64,000 nucleotides of DNA from Algoriphagus pacificus (GCF_017254845.1 NZ_JAFKCU010000003.1:558001-622000), one strand, 5' to 3'; shown: positions 53,634 to 62,721, counted from the stretch's first letter. Numbers and translations are program-made. The notes: a model not told the origin generated them from the sequence alone.

Positions 53634-54307
53634 TCAAAGCAATAGCGATTGACGATGAAAAAATGGCTTTGGAAGTGATTAAAGCACACGCTTCCAAAGT
53701 CCCCTTTTTACACTTGGAAGAAGTTTTTACCGACGCCATCCAAGGACTGGAGTATATAAAAAACAACGAAATCGACTTGATATTTCTCGATATCAATATG
53801 CCTGATATCTCAGGAATTGACTTTGCAGGATTGCTTCCCAAACAGACCTTGGTCGTTTTTACCACAGCTTATTCAGACTATGCGGTCAAAGGTTTTGAAC
53901 TCGATGCATTGGATTATTTACTCAAGCCCTTTAACCTCAGCAGATTTATCAAAGCTTGCCAAAAAGCTCAGGAGTGGCTGGAGTTGCAACCTGGCAAAGA
54001 GCCTGAGTTTACTTTCATCAAGACCGGTGAAGGTCAGATTCGATTGGTTTTCGACCAACTCCTATTTTGTGAAGCAAGTGGGAATTATGTGACTTTTCAG
54101 CTGGAGTCGGAAAAAATTATGAGCAGAATGACTTTGGCAGAAGTAGAAAACCTACTCCCCTCCTTTTTTATCAAAACCCATCGTTCCTTTCTGGTAAATA
54201 GTCAAAAGGTCAGCAAAGTTGAAAAACATCAGTTGCACCTAAATCAAAAATTTGTTCCTGTGAGCCTATCTTATGTTGATCAGGTGATGGAGCATTTCCA
54301 AGCTTAA
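53630..54307 (+). CDS. LytTR-family response regulator
   Basis: A 225-residue response regulator: DD at residues 8-9, phospho-accepting Asp54 in FLDINMP, Lys99 in LLKPFN, and a C-terminal LytTR domain (about 130-225) with FIKTHRSFLVNSQKVSKVE. Its ATG overlaps the propeller stop by 4 nt. It is the partner of the kinase at 51113-52507. The direct repeat at 50852-50882 is its best operator candidate, so the operon may regulate itself. Its stop and that of the convergent AraC gene share a TTAA palindrome. Confidence 0.93.
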   Translation: MIKAIAIDDEKMALEVIKAHASKVPFLHLEEVFTDAIQGLEYIKNNEIDLIFLDINMPDISGIDFAGLLPKQTLVVFTTAYSDYAVKGFELDALDYLLKPFNLSRFIKACQKAQEWLELQPGKEPEFTFIKTGEGQIRLVFDQLLFCEASGNYVTFQLESEKIMSRMTLAEVENLLPSFFIKTHRSFLVNSQKVSKVEKHQLHLNQKFVPVSLSYVDQVMEHFQA

Positions 54308-55185
54308 GAATTGCCAAAGCTCTCCAAATATTCCTTTCTATAATTCAGAGGTGTAGTTCCGATCCTGTCTTTAAACTGTTTATTGAAGTTGGAAAGGGTA
54401 TTAAAGCCACTTTCATAGCAGACTTCAGAGATGTTGATTCCTTCTTCGTGAAGAAGCTTACATGCATGACTTATCCGCACGTCGCAGATGAAATCCGAAA
54501 AGGATTTATTGGCTCTGGATTTAAAAAATCGGCTAAAAGCACTCACAGACAAATTAGCCAAAGCAGCCACCTCTTCCAGCATAATTTTATCCTTGTAGTT
54601 TTTCATCACATATTCATACACCTCTCCCATTCGGTCTTTTTCAGACTCTTTGTTGAGGTTAATGTATTCTGCATTCGTGATCGGGTTGATATCTTTTGAA
54701 TGCGCCAAGTAATTCAGGATTTCCAAAAGCAGGATCAGTTGGGAAGTACCTCTCAGGTGAACCAGCTTTTTCATCATTGCGGTGATTTCCTGATTACTCT
54801 TGCCTGTCACTTCCAATCCTCTTGCGGAAGCTTTCATCAAACGTCCGATATCTTCAAATTCCTCTTTATCAAAAATCCCTTCGCCAAGGAAATTCTCCGG
54901 AAAGTAGACAACTACCAAATGTGTTTCCAATCCATTTGCAGGATCAAAGTAGGCATTGTCAGATCTCCAGACATGAGGGAGATTTGGACCGGTCATGACC
55001 ATATCTCCTTCTTTGAAAGGTTTGATATGATCCCCAATGTAGCGGGTTCCCCTACCCTTTAAAATCACGACAAATTGATACTCAGGATGAAAATGCCAGT
55101 TTTTATCAAAATAAGGCGCTATTAACTCCTGAACCACAAATACTTTGGAGTCTGGAATGCGCGATTTTTTGAGTGGAGTCTTCAT
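54304..55185 (-). CDS. AraC-family regulator with cupin sensor
   Basis: A 293-residue transcription factor. The N-terminal cupin (about 15-110: WHFHPEYQFVVILKGRGTRYIGD) should bind a sugar or similar effector; the C-terminal AraC domain (about 190-290) has two helix-turn-helix parts, LEEVAALANLSVSAFSRFFKSR and ISEVCYESGFNTLSNFNKQFKDRIG. It is divergent from the ThuA-propeller-cupredoxin gene and is the likely regulator of that cluster; direct repeats in between could be its site. Confidence 0.92.
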   Translation of the reverse strand: MKTPLKKSRIPDSKVFVVQELIAPYFDKNWHFHPEYQFVVILKGRGTRYIGDHIKPFKEGDMVMTGPNLPHVWRSDNAYFDPANGLETHLVVVYFPENFLGEGIFDKEEFEDIGRLMKASARGLEVTGKSNQEITAMMKKLVHLRGTSQLILLLEILNYLAHSKDINPITNAEYINLNKESEKDRMGEVYEYVMKNYKDKIMLEEVAALANLSVSAFSRFFKSRANKSFSDFICDVRISHACKLLHEEGINISEVCYESGFNTLSNFNKQFKDRIGTTPLNYRKEYLESFGNS

Positions 55186-55237
55186 AAATTTTAGCTGAGT
55201 TATGCTGTATTTTGAAGTGATTTATTTACAAATAGGA

Positions 55238-55279
55238 CAAAATTCAGTCAAAATTCAAATCAATACAGTGAGAATTTTG
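55238..55279. promoter_or_regulatory. Candidate AraC-type operator
   Basis: CAAAATTCA occurs twice at 55238-55246 and 55249-55257, 11 bp apart (one helical turn), with an inverted 8-nt match GAATTTTG at 55272-55279. It lies between the divergent AraC gene and the redox lipoprotein gene. The words are AT-rich, so chance is possible. Confidence 0.4.
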
Positions 55280-55355
55280 AGAAATTTATGTAGAATATTG
55301 GTATGCAATTGATACATAAACCCATTTTATGAGAATTTCCATTAAAATCCCCCCC

Positions 55356-58300
55356 ATGAAACTTTCCTGGTTAGTGACCTCTTTGGTCATTTCCCTGCTT
55401 GTAATAAGCTGCGGAAAAAAATCCGGTGAGACATTTTTGTCTTCCACCGAACCTAGACGTGTTGAAATACTAGTATTAGGTCATGAAAGCGAGCATCACA
55501 ATTCTGAGAAATTGATGATGTATCTCGAAACTCCCCTTTTCCAAAAGGGAATCAACCTGACATATACTACAGATGTCAACGATCTTAACCCTACAAAATT
55601 GAGTAATTACGATGGTTTGATGATTTATGCAAACCATGAACAAATTACTCCAGAGCAGGAAACTGCGCTGAAAGATTATGTACAAGGTGGTAAAGCATTG
55701 ATTCCGATTCACTCGGCTTCTTTCTGCTTCCAGAACTCTCCTTGGTACATTTCTGCTGTTGGTGGCCAGTTCAAAAGCCATGGCACTGGTGATTTCACCG
55801 TGGACATTGTTGATCAAGATTCTCCTATCATGGATGGAATCAGCGAGTTTGAAACTTGGGATGAAACTTATGTTCATAGCCAGCTAAATCCTGACATGCA
55901 TGTATTGATGGAGCGAGTGGATGGCGATCACAAAGAACCATACACTTGGACCCGTGAAGAAGGTGACGGTAGAGTATTCTATACTGCTTATGGTCATAAT
56001 GAGAAAACTTGGGAAAAAGAAGAATTTCAGGAATTGGTTGCAAACGGAATTCTTTGGGCAGTTGGTGAGAAAGTAAATGAGCTTTTGGCTGAATACAACA
56101 TCCCAACTCCTCAGTTTGAAGATGCTGAGATTCCTAACTACGAAAGAAGAGATCCAGCACCAAGATTCCAGTTGCCATTGTCTCCTGAAGAGTCAATGAA
56201 ATTAGTTCAGGTGCCTGTAGGTTTTGAATTGGAGCTATTTGCTTCTGAGCCAATGATCATTAACCCAATAGCTTTTGCATGGGATGAAAGAGGTAGATTA
56301 TTTGTCATCGAGACAACCGATTATCCTAATGAAGTTCGTAAAGAAGGTGGCGATGATAAAATCAAAATTTTGGAAGATACCGACGGCGATGGCAAAGCTG
56401 ATAAAGTAACTGTTTTCGCAGAAGGCTTAAATATCCCAACTTCAATCATGGCAGTTAATGGCGGTATGTTGATCTCCATGGCTCCAGATTTTGTTTTCCT
56501 AAAAGATACTGACGGTGATGATGTTGCCGATGTGAAAGAAGTGGTAATGACTGGTTGGGGTAAATTTGATACCCACGCAGGTCCTTCCAACTTAAAATAT
56601 GGCTTTGACAATAAAGTTTGGGGAGTATTAGGTTACTCTGGCTTCAATGGTGAAGTGAGTGGTAAAAAATACAATTTCGGTCAAGGTGTTTACAGATTTG
56701 ATCCTTCTGGCGAAAACATGGAATTCCTAGGTCGTACAAGTAATAACACTTGGGGTCTTGGTTTCTCTGAAGACTTTGAAACATTTATCTCTACTGCCAA
56801 CGGTCAGCATTCAGTGTATTTGGCTTTGGATAATAAGTTCGTAAAAAGAACTATCTATAAAGGTACTCCGAACACAGCAACTGGAATTGATTCACACTAT
56901 GACATGCCTCATTTGACTCCTTTCTTGAGACAGGTTGACTGGCATGGGTCTTACACTGCTGCTGCAGGACATAACCTTTATACTGCAAGAAGTTTCCCTT
57001 CTGAATATTGGAACAAAATGGCTTTCGTAGCCGAGCCAACAGGACGTGTTCTTCACAATGCAAGATTATTGGAAGAAGGTTCTGGCTATAAAGAGAAAAA
57101 TGCATTTAACATTTTGGCCAGTTCTGATGAGTGGTTTAGCCCGGTTCATGCTGAAGTTGGTCCTGATGGATCTCTTTGGGTAGCTGACTGGTACAACTTC
57201 ATTATTCAGCACAATCCTACTCCTCGTGGTTTTGAAAACGGAGAAGGAAATGCTTACATCAACCCAATGAGGGATAAGGAGCATGGTAGAATCTATCGAT
57301 TGACTTACAAAGGTGGTGAGCCTTCCGAAACTTACGACTTGAAAGATGCTTCAGCTAGTGAATTACTGGAAGCAATGAAGAGCGATAACATGTTCTGGAG
57401 ACTTACGGCTCAGCGATTGATCGTGGAAACTCAGAACAAAGAAGTTGTAGAAGGTCTCTATGAATTGATCAATTCTCCTGAGGTAGATGGAGCTGGAATC
57501 AATGGACCTGCGATCAATGCACTTTGGACTTTGAAAGGTCTAGGTGAATTAGAAGGTAATAATGCCAAAGCTCAGGAAGTGGTTGAAAAAGCATTGAGCC
57601 ATCCTTCTGCTGCTGTTAGAAAAAATGCGGTTCGCGTGATTCCTCGTAATCAATCTGCATTGAATGCAATTATTGCAGCTAATATGATGGAAGATGATAA
57701 TCTTCAGGCTAGAAAATTTGCAATCCTAGCAGTTTCTGAAATGCCAACAAGTGATGATGTTTCTAAGAAGCTTTTGGCTATCTCTGAAGATCAGGACAAT
57801 GCCAAAGATGAGTACTTGCCTCAGGCGATTTTTGCTGCAGCTTTGACTCACCCTAGTGCATTTGAAAACAGACCTGCAGCTCCTTCTTCAGAAGCGCAGC
57901 CTGATTCTTTGATGGGTGTAGCTGATAGAATATCTAAAAGCTTGATTTCTGAGCTTTACACATTGAATCCTAGAAATGCCCTCCTTTTCCCACCAGATCC
58001 ATCTGGAAAAGAAATCACGATTTCTATGGAGGTAACTCCTGGTAGAGATCCTTTGGATGGTGTGATGGTTGCTCAAGGAAATAGTGTCAATGGCTACAGC
58101 TTATATGTTTATAAGGATGCATTGAGCTTTGCAGTTGCTCAGGATAGCGATGTAAAAATCATCAGAACTAAGAAACTTCCTTCTGAGAAGTTTATGGTAA
58201 CTGCCACCTTGAAAGAAGATGGATCAATGAGCTTGCAAATCGACGGTAATGAAGTAGCGAAAGGAAAAACCAAGGGATTGTTTGCTGCTCCACTTTCACC

Positions 58301-58835
58301 TGAAAATGTAAGAGTAGGTCAATTTGACTCTGGAAATAAAGTAGGTGATTACGAAGGAAACTGGAGATTCAACGGTAGAATCGGAAATGATTCAAGTCTT
58401 GACTTGAAGAAAGTTGATGGTGCTGAAAACAGTGCTATTGCTTCCATAGAAGTTGTTGAAGACGGAATGATCACATTGACTGCTGTTCCTCATGAAATGA
58501 GATTTGACAAGTCAGTCTTTGCAGTAAATGCAGGAAGCCAGTTGATTTTGGACTTTAAAAACCCAGATTTCGTACAGCACAATCTGATTATCGGAACTAT
58601 CGGTTCATTGGAGAAAATAGGTCAGGCAGCAGATCAAATGGCTAAAAACCTGACAGGAATGGACTTGGCTTTTGTTCCAAATATTCCTGAAGTGATCGCC
58701 TCTACCGAGTTGGTTTTCCCTAATTATTCGGATTCTATTGTGATCAATGTACCTTCCCAAAAAGGTGATTATCCATTCGTTTGTACTCTTCCTGATCACT
58801 GGAAGCAGATGAACGGTATCATGAAAGTAATCTAA
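55356..58835 (+). CDS. ThuA / PVC-type dehydrogenase propeller / HEAT / LamG / cupredoxin lipoprotein
   Basis: Exported lipoprotein of 1159 residues (signal ending LLVISC; an in-frame ATG lies 27 nt upstream). Domains in order: ThuA-like (about 35-240, EILVLGHESEHHN...HSASFCF); PVC-type glucose/sorbosone dehydrogenase-like propeller (about 280-655) with calcium-type loops DTDGDGKADK and DTDGDDVADV; HEAT repeats (about 655-800); LamG-like (about 880-1025); azurin-type cupredoxin (about 1050-1159) with ligands His1075, Cys1143, His1148 and Met1152 in CTLPDHWKQM, the same spacing as azurin. Probably oxidises a sugar or cyclitol and hands electrons to the copper site. Confidence 0.85.
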   Translation: MKLSWLVTSLVISLLVISCGKKSGETFLSSTEPRRVEILVLGHESEHHNSEKLMMYLETPLFQKGINLTYTTDVNDLNPTKLSNYDGLMIYANHEQITPEQETALKDYVQGGKALIPIHSASFCFQNSPWYISAVGGQFKSHGTGDFTVDIVDQDSPIMDGISEFETWDETYVHSQLNPDMHVLMERVDGDHKEPYTWTREEGDGRVFYTAYGHNEKTWEKEEFQELVANGILWAVGEKVNELLAEYNIPTPQFEDAEIPNYERRDPAPRFQLPLSPEESMKLVQVPVGFELELFASEPMIINPIAFAWDERGRLFVIETTDYPNEVRKEGGDDKIKILEDTDGDGKADKVTVFAEGLNIPTSIMAVNGGMLISMAPDFVFLKDTDGDDVADVKEVVMTGWGKFDTHAGPSNLKYGFDNKVWGVLGYSGFNGEVSGKKYNFGQGVYRFDPSGENMEFLGRTSNNTWGLGFSEDFETFISTANGQHSVYLALDNKFVKRTIYKGTPNTATGIDSHYDMPHLTPFLRQVDWHGSYTAAAGHNLYTARSFPSEYWNKMAFVAEPTGRVLHNARLLEEGSGYKEKNAFNILASSDEWFSPVHAEVGPDGSLWVADWYNFIIQHNPTPRGFENGEGNAYINPMRDKEHGRIYRLTYKGGEPSETYDLKDASASELLEAMKSDNMFWRLTAQRLIVETQNKEVVEGLYELINSPEVDGAGINGPAINALWTLKGLGELEGNNAKAQEVVEKALSHPSAAVRKNAVRVIPRNQSALNAIIAANMMEDDNLQARKFAILAVSEMPTSDDVSKKLLAISEDQDNAKDEYLPQAIFAAALTHPSAFENRPAAPSSEAQPDSLMGVADRISKSLISELYTLNPRNALLFPPDPSGKEITISMEVTPGRDPLDGVMVAQGNSVNGYSLYVYKDALSFAVAQDSDVKIIRTKKLPSEKFMVTATLKEDGSMSLQIDGNEVAKGKTKGLFAAPLSPENVRVGQFDSGNKVGDYEGNWRFNGRIGNDSSLDLKKVDGAENSAIASIEVVEDGMITLTAVPHEMRFDKSVFAVNAGSQLILDFKNPDFVQHNLIIGTIGSLEKIGQAADQMAKNLTGMDLAFVPNIPEVIASTELVFPNYSDSIVINVPSQKGDYPFVCTLPDHWKQMNGIMKVI

Positions 58836-58841
58836 GGAAGG

Positions 58842-59705
58842 ATGTCATTAGAAGTAAAATTTGGGGTAAGTACCTGGTTATGGACTTCCCCTTTTAATAA
58901 AGAAACAGTAAACCTATTTCCTAAGATCAAGGAATTTGGCTATGATTTCGTCGAAATCCCAGTTGAAGATCCTGCATTGATCGATATTCAAGGAGTGAAA
59001 ACTGCTTTAGCGGATAATGGCCTCAAGGCTGTTATCTGCGGAGCATTTGGTACTAGCAGAGACCTCACAAATGAGGATCCTAGTTTCCACAAAACCAGTT
59101 TCGATTACCTAAACAGTTGCTTTGAAATCGCAGCTGCTTTGGACTGCAAATTTGTGGCTGGCCCTATGTATTCAGCTGTAGGCAAGGCAAGATTGGTTTC
59201 ACCAGAGCAGAAAAAAATCGAATGGGATCGTGCAGTAACCAATCTGCGGATCGTCTGTAATAATGCAAGAAAATTCGGTTTGGAAATAGCTTTAGAAACT
59301 TTAAACCGTTTTGAAACAGACTTGATTAATACCTGTGAGGAATTGATGCAACTGATCTCAGACATCAATGAACCTGAAGCAAAGGTGATTTTGGATGGTT
59401 TTCATATGAGTATTGAAGAACCGGATCCGGAAGCAGCCATCAAACTGGCAGGAGATAAATTGATTCATTTTCAAGTATCGGAAAACTATAGAGGTACGCC
59501 CGGAACAGGACAAACACCTTGGGCTGCTTATAAAAGAGGATTGGAAGCTGTCAATTACAAAGGAGTGATTTCTATCGAAAGCTTTACTCCTGAAGTAAAA
59601 GAATTGGCAGGTGCAGTCTGCATTTGGAAACCCCTGGCCCCAAGTCAGGATAGTTTTGCCAGCGAAGGATTGAAATTTTTAAAAAAATGGGCTTCTGAAG
59701 CCTGA
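58842..59705 (+). CDS. TIM-barrel sugar isomerase/epimerase, tagatose 3-epimerase-like
   Basis: Cytoplasmic xylose-isomerase-like TIM barrel, 287 residues. Metal ligands expected for the D-tagatose/psicose 3-epimerase family are visible: Glu in ALETLNRFE, Asp and His in ILDGFHMSIEE, His in HFQVSENYRG and Glu in SIESFTPE; the RGTPGTGQ loop is also typical. It may epimerise a ketose or, as some relatives, cleave a 3-keto sugar. It follows the redox lipoprotein by 6 nt and precedes the Gfo/Idh gene by 29 nt, so all are one operon. Confidence 0.87.
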   Translation: MSLEVKFGVSTWLWTSPFNKETVNLFPKIKEFGYDFVEIPVEDPALIDIQGVKTALADNGLKAVICGAFGTSRDLTNEDPSFHKTSFDYLNSCFEIAAALDCKFVAGPMYSAVGKARLVSPEQKKIEWDRAVTNLRIVCNNARKFGLEIALETLNRFETDLINTCEELMQLISDINEPEAKVILDGFHMSIEEPDPEAAIKLAGDKLIHFQVSENYRGTPGTGQTPWAAYKRGLEAVNYKGVISIESFTPEVKELAGAVCIWKPLAPSQDSFASEGLKFLKKWASEA

Positions 59706-59734
59706 GTAACCCAAATACCCATACCAATATAATT

Positions 59735-60847
59735 ATGAGTGATAAGAAATTTAACATTGCTATTATCGGCCTAGGCTTTGGAGCCGAATTCATCCCGATT
59801 TATCAAAAGCATAAGCTGGCAAATATGTATGCCATCTGCCAGAGAAATAAAGAAAAGGCTGAGGAGATTGGAAAAGCTTTTGGGATAGATAAAGTTTATA
59901 CGGATTACGATGAGTTATTGAAAGATCCAGACATCGATGCGGTTCATATCAATACTCCGATCCAAAACCATGCGGAGCAGTCCCTAAAGGCGCTTAGAGC
60001 TGGTAAACATGTTGCTTGTACCGTTCCAATGGCGACAACCGTTGAAGAATGTAAGGCAATCGTTGAGGAAGTTCAACGTACTGGATTGACTTACATGATG
60101 ATGGAAACGGTAATTTATAGCCGTGAATTCCTCTTTGTAAAAGAAATGTATGAAAAAGGAGAGTTGGGTAAGATCCAATTCTTAAGAGCTTCTCACCAGC
60201 AGGAAATGGCAGGATGGCCAGGCTATTGGGAAGGCCTCCCTCCTATGCATTATGCTACTCATTGCGTAGGTCCTGTTTTGGCTTTGCCTAAAGCACAAGC
60301 TGAATATGTTTCTTGTCTTGGTTCAGGTAGAATCGATGAAAATTTAATCCCAAAATACGGTTCTCCTTTTGCAATTGAGACTTGCCATATCAAATTCAAG
60401 GATTCTGATTTGGCGGCTGAAGTGACTAGATCTCTCTTCAATACAGCAAGACAATACAGAGAAAGCTTTGATGTCTATGGTTCTAAGAAGTCTTTCGAAT
60501 GGACTTTGATCGAACATGAGGATTCAGTTATTCATACAGGCGAAAGCCCTGAAAGAGTAAAAATCCCTGATTATGCGCATTTGCTTCCTGAGGAAATCGC
60601 ATCTTTCACCACAGCCGGTGTTTATGATGGTGATGACAACCAGCATTTATCCTTCATTCAGGGATCAGGACATGGTGGATCTCACCCTCACTTGGTCAAT
60701 GAGTTCCTAAATGCCTTGGCAGAAGAAAGAGCTCCTTATCCTGATGCTAAGCAGTCAGCCAACATCACCTGTGTAGGTATTCTGGCTCATGAGTCTGCGA
60801 TGGCTGGAGGTAAGATCATTAATCTACCTGATTTCACGCTGAGCTAA
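59735..60847 (+). CDS. Gfo/Idh/MocA-family oxidoreductase lacking the EKP lysine
   Basis: A 370-residue cytoplasmic member of the family with the Rossmann motif IGLGFGAEF (about 11-19) and VHINTPIQNHAEQSLKALRAGKH. The position that is normally EKPxA reads CTVPMATT, so the conserved Lys is Val. The C-terminal domain has SLFNTARQYRESFDVYGSKKSFEW and HGGSHPHLVNEF, the latter typical of glycosidase-like or cyclitol-related members. Reaction uncertain: an altered dehydrogenase, or a NAD-dependent lyase or isomerase. Last gene before the hairpin at 60860. Confidence 0.86.
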   Translation: MSDKKFNIAIIGLGFGAEFIPIYQKHKLANMYAICQRNKEKAEEIGKAFGIDKVYTDYDELLKDPDIDAVHINTPIQNHAEQSLKALRAGKHVACTVPMATTVEECKAIVEEVQRTGLTYMMMETVIYSREFLFVKEMYEKGELGKIQFLRASHQQEMAGWPGYWEGLPPMHYATHCVGPVLALPKAQAEYVSCLGSGRIDENLIPKYGSPFAIETCHIKFKDSDLAAEVTRSLFNTARQYRESFDVYGSKKSFEWTLIEHEDSVIHTGESPERVKIPDYAHLLPEEIASFTTAGVYDGDDNQHLSFIQGSGHGGSHPHLVNEFLNALAEERAPYPDAKQSANITCVGILAHESAMAGGKIINLPDFTLS

Positions 60848-60859
60848 GAAATAACTTTT

Positions 60860-60895
60860 AAATGGGAAATAGGTTGTATATACTATTTCCCATTT
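60860..60895 (+). terminator. Hairpin after the Gfo/Idh gene
   Basis: AAATGGGAAATAG (60860-60872) pairs perfectly with CTATTTCCCATTT (60883-60895), 10-nt loop. There is no strong T-run, so it may be a weak terminator or attenuator before the cytochrome gene. Confidence 0.65.
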
Positions 60896-60986
60896 ATCAG
60901 AAAATCTGTTGATAAGTATAAATAATCCAAAAAATAGAGGGGAGTTTATTCAACTTCACAGATCGAATACTAATCCAATTAATAGA

Positions 60987-61433
60987 ATGAAAATTACAAT
61001 CTTATCAAAGTCAGCATTTGTTCTCCTTGCTGCGCTTTTATTTGCCTGTGGTACTGAAAATAAAGAAGAGAAGGCAGTAGTAGAAAAAGAACCTGTTGAA
61101 GTTAAGGAGACGCCGGCACCCGTGGCTGAGCCAGTAGAAGAACAGGTAAAAGAAGAAGTAATCAGTGATGCCAGTAAAACCATGTCAGGTGAAGACAAGA
61201 TCGGAAATTCAGATTGTCTTTCCTGCCATATGAAAGAGAGACAAGTTGTTGGACCTGCTTTCTTGGATATCGCAGCTGAATATGAAAACAACGATGCTAA
61301 CGTAGCAAAACTTGCTGCTAAGGTAATTCAAGGTGGAGCTGGAGTCTGGGGTGAGGCAGCCATGCCACCACATCCATCACTAAGTGAAGAAGATGCCAAG
61401 GATATGGTAAGATATATTTTGGGTTTAAGCTAA
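60987..61433 (+). CDS. Small lipoprotein cytochrome c
   Basis: Periplasmic, membrane-tethered class I cytochrome c of 148 residues. The ATG at 60987 opens a lipoprotein signal ending LLFAC (Cys21). A flexible Glu/Pro/Val-rich linker (about 25-65) works as a tether, then the heme site CLSCH (Cys77, Cys80, His81) and the Met ligand in AAMPPHP (Met126). It resembles cytochrome c551/c552. It probably accepts electrons from the cupredoxin lipoprotein or from the enzyme encoded after 62759. Confidence 0.92.
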   Translation: MKITILSKSAFVLLAALLFACGTENKEEKAVVEKEPVEVKETPAPVAEPVEEQVKEEVISDASKTMSGEDKIGNSDCLSCHMKERQVVGPAFLDIAAEYENNDANVAKLAAKVIQGGAGVWGEAAMPPHPSLSEEDAKDMVRYILGLS

Positions 61434-61450
61434 ATTCAATCAGCTTATTC

Positions 61451-61487
61451 AAAAAAAAGAGGCAGTTTTTACTGCCTCTTTTTTTAT
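61451..61487. terminator. Bidirectional terminator after the cytochrome gene
   Basis: AGAGGCAGT (61458-61466) pairs with ACTGCCTCT (61471-61479) round a TTTT loop, with eight A before and seven T after. Its T-run overlaps the stop of the convergent small gene. Confidence 0.92.
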
Positions 61488-61858
61488 TTTACTTTGGTTC
61501 CAACCGCATCAAACATGCCCATCAGATCACCTTTGGCTGTTTCATCATCCACTTTTTTCAGATAAAGTGTCACATCATAGCCACTGATAGTAAAAGCGGC
61601 ATTCAAAGCATCCTCTGAAATTTTGACAGAAGTCATTTTGGATTCCTCTTGGGCTCCTTCTTCCATAAAATATCCAGTAGTGACATCTCCCACTGTTTCA
61701 AATCTCATAGGAATTGTAGCACTACCTTGAGGAGTGTCTTTGATCAAGACAGCCCATTTTCCTTCGAAATATGCTGGACTAGGAGCCTGCGTGGCAAAAG
61801 CTATACTAAAGATAAAAAGTATGGCAAAAGTGCTCAGGATTGATTTTCTTGTTTTCAT
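61484..61858 (-). CDS. Hypothetical secreted protein
   Basis: A 124-residue exported protein with a clear signal peptide ending near AFATQ. The mature part is a small beta protein (YFEGKWAVLIKDTPQGSATIPMRFE, TSVKISEDALNAAFTISGYDVTLYLK), perhaps a lipocalin-like or META-like fold. No family is recognised. Convergent with the cytochrome gene and divergent from the SGNH gene; its presence inside the redox cluster may be chance. Confidence 0.7.
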   Translation of the reverse strand: MKTRKSILSTFAILFIFSIAFATQAPSPAYFEGKWAVLIKDTPQGSATIPMRFETVGDVTTGYFMEEGAQEESKMTSVKISEDALNAAFTISGYDVTLYLKKVDDETAKGDLMGMFDAVGTKVK

Positions 61859-62010
61859 GGTTATGGATTATTGTTTTATTTAGATACAATAAGAAATAAT
61901 TCGTTTAAATTTCAAATAGGTGAACATTCATTTTTCAAGGATCAGAAAAAATTCTTGATTAAATCTAAAGACAAACACCTTATTAAATCAATCCCCAATT
62001 CCTTTTTCCA

Positions 62011-62709
62011 ATGAAAAAATTATTCATTTACATCTTCCTAATTCTTCCTATTGGTCTTTTTGCTCAAGAACTAGCGATAAAAAACTCCCCCAATTTTGGG
62101 AAAACCGTGGCAGTTTTTGGAGGTTCTGTTTCAGTTATTCCTGAAAGTAATACCGCTAAAGCCATGTGGGAAGAAAGTTTGGATATGAAAATTACCAACT
62201 ATGGCGTTGGAGGAGCTGGATTTTCATCATTACAGGGTAAATCCCTTCAACAGCAAATAGATGAGGCCGGAGTTTTCGATATCTATATTTTATGGGCTTC
62301 CACCAATGATTACACAAACAACAGAGCTATCGGAGAATATATAGATTACACCGAATTTGATGGTTTTGACAAAGAAAAGCTCGTGACCCAGGCAGGAGGA
62401 ATCAATTATTGTATCAAAAAAATCTACGAACTAAACCCAAATGCCACGATCTACTTTTTCACTTCTAGCAAGGCCTTCAACAATCGAGGTGGCTACGATC
62501 CATTTGATGAAAACGGAATGGTGAAATATGTGGATATGCAAAAGAAAATCTGTGACCTTCATGGCATTCCATACTTAGATCAATTTACTTTAGGAGGTTA
62601 CAACATTTACAATAAGGATCTGTTTTACCGAGATCCTATTCATATGAATGATGCTGGATATAAAAAATTAGGTGAGCTTCAAGTAGCCTTCTTGGCCTTT
62701 CCAAATTGA
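62011..62709 (+). CDS. Secreted SGNH/GDSL-family hydrolase
   Basis: Exported esterase of 232 residues, signal ending GLFAQ. Block I is VFGGSVS with the nucleophilic Ser, block II includes NYGVGGAGFSS, block III has WASTNDYTNN (Asn) and block V is DPIHMNDAG with the catalytic Asp and His. Such enzymes remove acetyl or other acyl groups from carbohydrates, which would suit a sugar-utilisation cluster. Single gene ended by the hairpin at 62722. Confidence 0.88.
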   Translation: MKKLFIYIFLILPIGLFAQELAIKNSPNFGKTVAVFGGSVSVIPESNTAKAMWEESLDMKITNYGVGGAGFSSLQGKSLQQQIDEAGVFDIYILWASTNDYTNNRAIGEYIDYTEFDGFDKEKLVTQAGGINYCIKKIYELNPNATIYFFTSSKAFNNRGGYDPFDENGMVKYVDMQKKICDLHGIPYLDQFTLGGYNIYNKDLFYRDPIHMNDAGYKKLGELQVAFLAFPN

Positions 62710-62721
62710 TCTTAGCCAAAA

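Noticed and set aside
55270-55310. Possible -33/-7 promoter before the redox lipoprotein (TTTTG ... TATTG)
   Set aside because: Spacing of about 16 bp and a poor -7 match do not fit the Bacteroidota consensus.
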